Shown one piece after another: positions 1-9,429 of a stretch of 11,676 bases of DNA. The translations under genes and the position numbers were made by a program. A model generated the notes under the pieces. The model was not told the DNA's origin. It was given only the letters and a program-made list of their open reading frames with translations, and searched no databases. Each line of letters starts with the position of its first letter. Positions within the stretch are counted from its first letter, which is position 1. This DNA comes from Limnohabitans sp. Its GTDB lineage: Bacteria; Pseudomonadota; Gammaproteobacteria; Burkholderiales; Burkholderiaceae_C. The DNA lies in NCBI GenBank assembly GCA_024641725.1, contig JAHECM010000067.1, positions 1 through 11,676 on the forward strand. The letters are read 5' to 3'.

Positions 1-342
1 CACGGCGTCGCCGTTGAAGTTCACCACGCAAGCGGCTTCGCAAGGTGCGGGGCAGATGCGGCCGGTGAACTCGGGGAAGTTGTTGGTGCTGTGCAGCACC
101 TCGATCGCGTTCTTCCAGTCGGCGCGGTACACCAGGTCGTTGAAGTCTGGAATGATGTTGTTGACCGGGCAACCGCTGTTGCAAAACGGTGTGCCGCAGT
201 CCATGCAGCGTGCCGCCTGTGTCTTGGCCTGTTCATCGGTCAAACCGATGACGAACTCGCCGTAGTTTTTCAGACGCTCGGCGACGGGCTTGTAGCCCTC
301 TTCGAGACGCTCATATTCCATGAAGCCAGTGACTTTTCCCAT
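1..342 (-). CDS. gltD: Glutamate synthase small (beta) subunit, N-terminal part, cut by window edge
   Basis: This subunit takes electrons from NADPH through FAD and its Fe-S clusters and passes them to GltB for glutamate synthesis in the cytoplasm. Only the first 114 residues are visible; the FAD and NADPH domains lie beyond the left edge. The N-terminal ferredoxin-like domain is clear: Cys46, Cys49, Cys54 and Cys58 in CMDCGTPFCNSGCP, then Cys97, Cys101 and Cys105 in GRICPAPCEAAC, the usual [4Fe-4S] ligand pattern of the family. The start MGKVTGFMEYER matches the family N-terminus and has an AAGGAA ribosome site just upstream. The gene begins 30 bp after the gltB stop on the same strand, so the two are almost certainly co-transcribed. 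The identification is firm; only the 3' end is missing. Confidence 0.97.
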   Translation of the reverse strand, partial: MGKVTGFMEYERLEEGYKPVAERLKNYGEFVIGLTDEQAKTQAARCMDCGTPFCNSGCPVNNIIPDFNDLVYRADWKNAIEVLHSTNNFPEFTGRICPAPCEAACVVNFNGDAV

Positions 343-372
343 GATGCTATTCCTTCAATCTTGACGTTCGGC

Positions 373-5076
<4,704 letters not shown>

Positions 5077-5109
5077 GGCGCACTCCTAGGGTTTTTACGC
5101 AGGGAACAG

Positions 5110-5138
5110 AGTTTAATGCACAGCAGCATCCATGCCAA
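5110..5138 (-). promoter_or_regulatory. Predicted sigma70 promoter of gltBD
   Basis: Read on the minus strand, TTGGCA (5138-5133) and TAAACT (5115-5110) are separated by exactly 17 bases, a good match to the sigma70 consensus. The predicted transcript start is near 5103, giving a leader of about 26 bases before the gltB ATG at 5076 that carries TAGGAG. The -35 box lies 2 bases from palindrome A of the neighbouring RAYT region, so any native activator sites further upstream have been displaced or replaced. This is prediction only. Confidence 0.5.
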
Positions 5139-5140
5139 AC

Positions 5141-5171
5141 AAATTAATTGGGGTCAGATCCCAATTAATTT
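5141..5171 (-). repeat. Palindrome A, REP-like, downstream of the RAYT gene
   Basis: This is an imperfect palindrome with 12-base arms (AAATTAATTGGG at 5141-5152 and CCCAATTAATTT at 5160-5171) around the asymmetric heptamer GTCAGAT. Its inner 25 bases (5144-5168), read on the minus strand, are identical to the cores of the palindromes at 5944-5970 and 7626-7654, so this copy is inverted relative to them. On the minus strand the stem is followed by GTTTGG, so a transcript leaving the RAYT gene could form a hairpin with a weak U-rich tail here; a role as terminator for RAYT is possible but unproven. Confidence 0.85.
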
Positions 5172-5190
5172 GCCTCGCTTCAAAAACCAA

Positions 5191-5214
5191 AATTAATTGG
5201 GGACAGGTTCAATT
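5191..5214 (+). repeat. Degenerate half-copy (B) of the REP-like palindrome
   Basis: AATTAATTGGGG at 5191-5202 exactly repeats 5142-5153 of palindrome A and is followed by ACAG where A has TCAG. The second arm is degraded to GGTTCAATT, so the stem is weak. The copy is in direct orientation to A, 49 bases away. Its last base is also the first base of the RAYT stop codon region (5214-5216). It may be a decayed copy or a diverged subfamily. Confidence 0.6.
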
Positions 5215-5915
5215 CACCCTGGATGCCGATTCGTCTTGAACGGCCGCCCTGCCTTGCCCGGAGCCAATCGCCGCGTGGTGGACTGCTGCAACTCGCTCAC
5301 AAAATCGGCCGATCCCAAAGCCCAGCCGGACAGGGCACTGCGGGTGAGTTGCTCCTTTTCAGACTGAGCCAAACCCGCTTGCACCAGCTCGGCATAGGCC
5401 GCCTCACGGGCGAAGGGCGTGTTGCCCAAGCCCCAAAAAAGGGCGTGCGGCGTCACCAATTTGTCGCTTGCCTGCCCAATACAGTGCCGATGGCTGGACC
5501 ATTTGAAGTCGGCGGGCTGCGCCACCATGCCTGCCCGCACCGGGTTCAAGTCGATGTAGACCATGCAGGCCAACAGATAGCGCTCACTCTCAATCAGGTT
5601 GCTGCGGTAGCGCCCCTCCCACAGCGTGCCGGTGCGTTGGTGGCGCAAGTTGAAGTAGCGCACATAGGCCCGGCCCACCGCTTGCATCATCTGCGGCAAG
5701 CCCTCGTCGGTCTCAGGCGTGAGCAGCAGGTGAAAGTGGTTGTCCATGAGCACATAGGCATGGATGGCCACTTTGAAAGTTTGCGCATGCTCTTGCCACA
5801 GCCCCAGCAAACGCTGCCGGTCTGCGTCGTCACGCACGATGGCCTGTCGGTCATTGCCGCGCTGGATGACGTGGTGCGGGTAAGCGGCAACGGTGAGGCG
5901 GGGTTGGCGGGCCAT
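5214..5915 (-). CDS. REP-associated tyrosine transposase (RAYT, Y1/HUH family)
   Basis: This is a 233-residue single-strand DNA transposase of the Y1_Tnp (IS200-like) fold, in the RAYT branch. The N-terminus PRLTVAAYPHHVIQRGND is the usual opening of the family. The metal-binding HUH motif is His60-Phe-His62 in MDNHFHLL. The helix YVRYFNLRHQRTGTLWEGRY follows, where Tyr84 or Tyr87 is the likely nucleophile, and then YIDLNPVRAGM. The C-terminus has a basic GRPFK stretch typical of RAYTs. Length is normal and no frameshift is seen, so the enzyme looks intact. The chosen ATG has GAAGGAG 7 bases upstream. The gene reads toward gltB, and its stop overlaps half-palindrome B. Family members recognise and cut REP palindromes; that this one acts on the palindromes here is inferred from proximity and orientation. 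Confidence 0.93.
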   Translation of the reverse strand: MARQPRLTVAAYPHHVIQRGNDRQAIVRDDADRQRLLGLWQEHAQTFKVAIHAYVLMDNHFHLLLTPETDEGLPQMMQAVGRAYVRYFNLRHQRTGTLWEGRYRSNLIESERYLLACMVYIDLNPVRAGMVAQPADFKWSSHRHCIGQASDKLVTPHALFWGLGNTPFAREAAYAELVQAGLAQSEKEQLTRSALSGWALGSADFVSELQQSTTRRLAPGKAGRPFKTNRHPG

Positions 5916-5943
5916 CGCATGTCTCCTTCACGAAGATGAGCAG

Positions 5944-5970
5944 TTTAATTGGGATCTGACCCCAATTAAA
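5944..5970 (+). repeat. Palindrome C, REP-like, upstream of the RAYT gene
   Basis: Arms TTTAATTGGG (5944-5953) and CCCAATTAAA (5961-5970) flank the heptamer ATCTGAC. The inner 25 bases are identical to the reverse complement of palindrome A and to palindrome D in the same strand. It sits in the 152-bp gap between the divergent RAYT gene and the fusion gene, 28 bases upstream of the RAYT ATG. It lacks a following T-run on either strand, so it is not a convincing intrinsic terminator. Confidence 0.88.
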
Positions 5971-5990
5971 CGGTGGAAGGTGACAAGCCG
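5944..5990 (+). repeat. 47-base direct repeat, left copy (palindrome C plus tail)
   Basis: Palindrome C continues into a 19-base non-palindromic tail, GGTGGAAGGTGACAAGCCG, at 5972-5990. The whole 47 bases recur at 7627-7673 with a single difference (C at 5971, T at 7654). Similarity stops sharply at both ends. The tail is absent from the inverted copy A, so the repeated unit is asymmetric: palindrome plus one-sided tail. Confidence 0.88.
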
Positions 5991-6010
5991 CCATGGGTGT
6001 CCAATCTCCA

Positions 6011-6039
6011 TTGGATTGAAAAAGTACATGCTTTAATAT
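6011..6039 (+). promoter_or_regulatory. Predicted promoter of the exported rhodanese-fusion gene
   Basis: TTGGAT (6011-6016) and TAATAT (6034-6039) are spaced by 17 bases in a locally AT-rich stretch, 28 bases before the ATG at 6068. An alternative -10 reading is TTTAAT at 6032-6037. The leader then carries AAAAGGGG as ribosome site. It lies outside the palindrome, so the gene appears to have its own promoter. No operator was recognised. Confidence 0.4.
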
Positions 6040-6067
6040 TCACAAAAAGCCATCAAAAGGGGCATCA

Positions 6068-7612
6068 ATGAAACATTTTTTTGCGTCCGCTCTCATTTAT
6101 TCACTTGGCTGGCTTGCACCTGCGGCGCACGGGATGACATTGGAACGCCAAGGAAGCGACTTGTATGCCACCGGGCCCACGGTTGATCCAGATTTTTTGG
6201 CGTTCAAACAAGCATTTGCCGAAGGGGGCATTGAGCGCCTGATATTGGTCAACGCACCCGGTGGCGATCTGTGGACCGGTATGCAGGTGGCCCGCATGGT
6301 GCAAGACGCTCGCATCAAAACGGTAGTCTCCGGCGAGTGCATGTCAGCCTGCTCGCTGATTTTCATGGCGGGGCAAGAACGTGCGTTTGGCACAGGTCAT
6401 TTGCCCCGCACCACCATGGTGGGCATCCACGGTGCCCACGACTTAGACACCCAACGCGTCAATCCTGCTCACATGCCGCAAATGTACGCACTTTACAAGC
6501 AACAACTGGGTGACAAGTTTGACAAGGCGGTCATCAACCAGGCTTTGTACGACATCACCGAGTCGGGTGGGTTTTTGCGGGTGCGTGAGTTGCAACGCAA
6601 TAAAGAGGTTGACAGAATTCCCTACTTTTGTCCCAGTCGGCAAACCATGCTCAAAGACTGTCAGAAGCACATCGGCAAAGATGCGCTCACACTGGGCATC
6701 GTGACCCAAGAGACCAGTGAAGTTCTGACATTACCGCCCAGCATGCGGACCCCGTTGGGATTTTATGGTCGGCAATTGCCCCCCGCCTCCGTCGATTTTC
6801 GGGAGCGTGGCGAAGCGCTGATTGATGCACTTTGCAAAGACCAGTGGCTGTGCAAAACCGCAGCCAACAGCACCATGGACAGCTACTTGACCAGCAACCA
6901 CAACAAGGCTCTAGCCATGGGCTGGAACAAGCGCGGCTATGGCAACAGTTGGGGTTCAGATGAGCCTGGCTCGGCCATGCTTCGAGCGCTTTACGAGTGC
7001 AACCACGCCAAAAACAACCCCAAACTTTGCCGCCTGGTGGCCGTGAATGACCACGAGTTGCTGCCCTTCTATGAACAGGCGGCCAACGAAACAACGGCAT
7101 TACTGAGCTCGCTCAAGCCACCCAGTGCAGCGTTGGAGGCAACCGAAAAAGTTGAACCTGGTAGCAGTTCGCCGCAGCGCCTGAGGCTGCCCGATGAAAC
7201 CACAGGCATGACACCCAAAGGCTTGGACAGCATTGAACGCTGGGACACCACAGACGTGGTCAAAGCACTGACTGGCGAGCCACGCCCCGTGCTCATCGAT
7301 GTCATGGCTAGCGGCCCCATGATCCCAGGTGCACTGGGATTTATCCATGGCGGACTGGCGTTTGAAAAAGCGGAGCAAGAGGCCGCTTATGCAGCGCGGT
7401 TTCGCAACATGCTGCAAGCGGCAGCACCTGACCTGAGCCAAGCTGTGGTGTTTTATTGCGCAAGCTCCGAATGCTGGCTGTCTGTCAATGCGGCCATGCG
7501 GGCCCAACAACTCGGCTACACGCAAGTCAAATGGTACCGGGGAGGCCTACAAGCTTGGACGCGCGCTGGCCTGCCAAGCCAACCGCGCTTGCCCGTTGCC
7601 GTTCTTTATTGA
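6068..7612 (+). CDS. Exported fusion: ClpP/crotonase-like domain, Cys-pair module, CxxxxCW rhodanese
   Basis: The function is not established. The 514-residue protein starts with a signal peptide (charged start, hydrophobic 4-20, likely cleavage after APAAHG), so it should act in the periplasm. Residues 30-165 resemble the periplasmic ClpP/crotonase-like group (COG3904 type): the Gly pair in NAPGGDLWTG (65-66), Ser93 in GECMSACSLIFMAGQ and His121 in VGIHGAHD are candidate catalytic elements. Residues 245-335 contain NKALAMG..W..A..AL..C..CRLVAVND, a pattern seen in other exported proteins. Residues 385-505 are rhodanese-like, with FYCASSECWLSVNAA (Cys464, Cys469, Trp470) and WYRGGLQAW, closest in style to the PQQ-dependent-catabolism CXXCW family but with four residues between the cysteines. 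All ten cysteines form five close pairs. AAAAGGGG precedes the ATG. The gene is lower in GC than its neighbours and lies between two direct repeats. The domain calls come from motif reading alone. Confidence 0.75.
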   Translation: MKHFFASALIYSLGWLAPAAHGMTLERQGSDLYATGPTVDPDFLAFKQAFAEGGIERLILVNAPGGDLWTGMQVARMVQDARIKTVVSGECMSACSLIFMAGQERAFGTGHLPRTTMVGIHGAHDLDTQRVNPAHMPQMYALYKQQLGDKFDKAVINQALYDITESGGFLRVRELQRNKEVDRIPYFCPSRQTMLKDCQKHIGKDALTLGIVTQETSEVLTLPPSMRTPLGFYGRQLPPASVDFRERGEALIDALCKDQWLCKTAANSTMDSYLTSNHNKALAMGWNKRGYGNSWGSDEPGSAMLRALYECNHAKNNPKLCRLVAVNDHELLPFYEQAANETTALLSSLKPPSAALEATEKVEPGSSSPQRLRLPDETTGMTPKGLDSIERWDTTDVVKALTGEPRPVLIDVMASGPMIPGALGFIHGGLAFEKAEQEAAYAARFRNMLQAAAPDLSQAVVFYCASSECWLSVNAAMRAQQLGYTQVKWYRGGLQAWTRAGLPSQPRLPVAVLY

Positions 7613-7625
7613 TTTGGTGTGTGAC

Positions 7626-7654
7626 ATTTAATTGGGATCTGACCCCAATTAAAT
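7626..7654 (+). repeat. Palindrome D, REP-like, after the fusion gene
   Basis: Eleven-base arms ATTTAATTGGG (7626-7636) and CCCAATTAAAT (7644-7654) flank the heptamer ATCTGAC, in the same orientation as palindrome C. It begins 14 bases after the stop of the fusion gene and ends 47 bases before the start of the AtuA-family gene. A transcript hairpin is likely, but the following GGTGGAAGG offers no U-tract, so termination here would have to be Rho-dependent or absent. Confidence 0.88.
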
Positions 7655-7673
7655 GGTGGAAGGTGACAAGCCG
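7627..7673 (+). repeat. 47-base direct repeat, right copy (palindrome D plus tail)
   Basis: This copy matches 5944-5990 at 46 of 47 positions, including the tail at 7655-7673. The two copies start 1683 bases apart and enclose exactly one gene with its presumed promoter. Homologous recombination between them would remove the fusion gene and leave one copy. Alternatively both are independent insertions of a dispersed repeat. Confidence 0.88.
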
Positions 7674-7701
7674 GGCCGGACTTCTTGCTTATGCTTGGGT
7701 C

Positions 7702-9096
7702 ATGCACCACCAAACCCTTCGCATTGGCACGGGCGCTGGCTATGCCGGTGACCGCATCCCGCCCGCCGTGGAACTGGCCGAGCATGGCCAGCTGGACTAT
7801 TTGGTGTTTGAGTGCTTGGCCGAGCGCACGATTGCGCTCGCGCAGCTCGAGCGCAGCCAGCATCCGCAGCGCGGCTTCGACCCGATGCTGGCCGAGCGGA
7901 TGCGAGCGGTGCTCAAGCCCTGTGTGGCGCAGGGCACCCGCATCATCAGCAACATGGGCGCGGCCAACCCCTTGCAGGCGGGGCACGAGGTGCTGGCCAT
8001 CGCACGCGAATTGGGCCTGCCGCAACTGAAAGTGGCGGTGGTGCTGGGTGACGATGTGCTGGCCACGCTGAGCCGCTTGACGCACGACGGCCTGGCCCTG
8101 CCCGTGCTCGACTCTGAGCAGACCCTGGCCGACCTGGCGCCGCAGCTGATTTCGGCCAACGCCTATTTAGGGGCCGAAGCTTTGCTGCCCGCGCTGCAGT
8201 CCGATGCACAGGTCATCATCACCGGCCGCGTGGCGGACCCTGCCCTCTTTTTGGCCCCCTTGATCCACCACTTTGGCTGGGCGCTGGACGATTGGCCACG
8301 TCTGGGCAAAGGCGTGCTGGTGGGGCATTTGCTCGAATGCGCAGCGCAGATCACCGGGGGCTACTTTGCCGACCCGGGCTTCAAGGACGTGCCCAACATG
8401 GCACGCCTGGGATTTCCGCTCGCCGAGGTCAGCGCCTCGGGCGATGCGGTCATCACCAAAGTGGCGGGCTCGGGCGGCTGCGTCACGGTGGCCACCTGCA
8501 CCGAGCAGCTGCTCTATGAAATCGAGAACCCTGCGCGCTACCTGCAACCCGACGTGGTGGCCGACTTCTCACAAGTGCAGTTGCAGCAAGTTGGCCCCGA
8601 CCGCGTGCAGGTCACGGGCGGCAGCGGCAGCCCGCGCACCGACACGCTCAAAGTCACCGTGGGTTACCGCGACGGCTTCATCGGCGAGGGGCAAATGTCG
8701 TATGCGGGGCTGGGCGCACAGGCACGCGGGCAACTGGCGTTGGACTTGGTGCGCGAACGCTTGGCCGCAGCGGGTTACGCTGACTTTGACAGCCGCTACG
8801 AGTTGATTGGCGTGAACGCCATCTGGGGCGGCCACTCTCCAGCCGCAGCCCCAGCAGCTGCCCCAGCCGCCTCGGCAGAACCCGCCGAAGTGCGTGCCCG
8901 CGTGGCGCTGCGCGTGCCCACGCAGCCGCAAGCGCAGCATGTGGCGCACGAAGTCGAGGCGCTATACCTCAACGGCCCGGCGGGCGGCGGTGGCGCCACA
9001 CGCTCGGTGCGCGAGGTGATCGCCGCCGCCGCCGTGCTCATGCCGCGCAGCGCCATCCACACCAGCACCGTGCTGCTCAACACCGAAAGACTTTGA
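7702..9096 (+). CDS. AtuA-family (acyclic terpene utilization / DUF1446) protein, short form
   Basis: Family members occur in acyclic terpene and related branched-acid catabolism; the reaction is not firmly known. The 464-residue cytoplasmic protein carries the family core: RIGTGAGYAGDRIPPAVEL at the N-terminus, YLVFECLAERTIALAQ, SNMGAANPLQAG, ITGRVADPALFLAP, GHLLECAAQITGGYFADPG, VTGGSGSPRTDTLKV and GYRDGFIGEGQMSYAG. An Ala/Pro-rich insertion occupies about 379-396. Near the end, YLNGPAGGGG is typical. The ATG at 7702 is chosen because the family motif begins at residue 7. The reading frame stays open upstream to 7456, but that part overlaps the fusion gene and the repeat. No good ribosome site is visible, so expression may be weak, coupled or leaderless. 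The C-terminal domain found in longer AtuA proteins is encoded by the next gene, 1 base away. Confidence 0.9.
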   Translation: MHHQTLRIGTGAGYAGDRIPPAVELAEHGQLDYLVFECLAERTIALAQLERSQHPQRGFDPMLAERMRAVLKPCVAQGTRIISNMGAANPLQAGHEVLAIARELGLPQLKVAVVLGDDVLATLSRLTHDGLALPVLDSEQTLADLAPQLISANAYLGAEALLPALQSDAQVIITGRVADPALFLAPLIHHFGWALDDWPRLGKGVLVGHLLECAAQITGGYFADPGFKDVPNMARLGFPLAEVSASGDAVITKVAGSGGCVTVATCTEQLLYEIENPARYLQPDVVADFSQVQLQQVGPDRVQVTGGSGSPRTDTLKVTVGYRDGFIGEGQMSYAGLGAQARGQLALDLVRERLAAAGYADFDSRYELIGVNAIWGGHSPAAAPAAAPAASAEPAEVRARVALRVPTQPQAQHVAHEVEALYLNGPAGGGGATRSVREVIAAAAVLMPRSAIHTSTVLLNTERL

Positions 9097-9097
9097 C

Positions 9098-9400
9098 ATG
9101 CTGCTGCGCGACCTGGCCCACACCCGCACGGGCGACAAAGGCGACCGCTCCACCCTGTCGGTCATCGCCTACGACCCCAAAAACTTTGCCCTGCTCGAAA
9201 AACACCTCACCACCGAGCGCGTGCGCCAGCATTACGCAGGCACGGTGCTCGGCCAGGTCGAGCGCTACAGCCTGCCCCGACTGGGCGCGCTCAACTTCGT
9301 CATGCACAAGGCCTTGGGCGGCGGCGTGACGCGGTCCTTGGCACTGGACGCCCACGGGAAATGCCTGAGTGCCAAACTGCTGGACCTTGTGATTGAATGA
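9098..9400 (+). CDS. AtuA-related small protein (AtuA C-terminal ferredoxin-like-fold type)
   Basis: This 100-residue protein corresponds to the C-terminal domain of full-length AtuA proteins. The start MLLRDLAHTRTGDKGDRS carries the R-(S/T)-G-D-K-G motif that marks this domain, and LPRLGALNFVMHKALGGGVTRS follows the family pattern. The ATG lies 1 base after the TGA of the preceding gene and the stop TGA overlaps an ATG (ATGA at 9397-9400), so translation is probably coupled through the operon. It should act in the cytoplasm with the preceding protein, probably as one complex. The family is known both fused and split. An intact start and coding character make a recent frameshift of one gene less likely than a stable split. 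Its individual role is unknown. Confidence 0.85.
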   Translation: MLLRDLAHTRTGDKGDRSTLSVIAYDPKNFALLEKHLTTERVRQHYAGTVLGQVERYSLPRLGALNFVMHKALGGGVTRSLALDAHGKCLSAKLLDLVIE

Positions 9401-9429
9401 ACCCCATCACTTCCACCAAGACCCACCCC

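Larger units (their letters stand above)
5141..5990 (-). mobile_element. RAYT gene bracketed by opposed REP-like palindromes
   Basis: The transposase gene at 5214-5915 lies between palindrome A (5141-5171) and palindrome C (5944-5970). They have the same 25-base core in opposite orientation, as expected for a RAYT with its cognate REP-type repeats. The outer limits are uncertain. On the right, sequence shared with another copy continues to 5990; on the left nothing beyond 5141 is shared. No target-site duplication was found by eye, in keeping with HUH/Y1 enzymes, which generally do not make them. Treating this as one element is inference; domesticated, single-copy RAYTs are also common. Confidence 0.45.

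Noticed and set aside
5223..5939. Plus-strand open frame covering the RAYT gene
   Set aside because: The opposite strand has the HUH motif, a good ribosome site and a family N-terminus; this frame has none of these.
7626..7673. Palindrome D as an intrinsic terminator
   Set aside because: The stem is followed by GGTGGAAGG with no T-run, and the same sequence recurs upstream of a gene, so it behaves as a dispersed repeat.
5944..7673. Direct repeats as phage or integron attachment sites
   Set aside because: There is no integrase gene, no tRNA gene and no integron-type site in the window; the palindromic core fits REP-like repeats better.
7456..7701. Upstream extension of the AtuA-family frame
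   Set aside because: It overlaps the rhodanese end of the fusion gene and crosses the repeat, and the family N-terminus begins at 7702.
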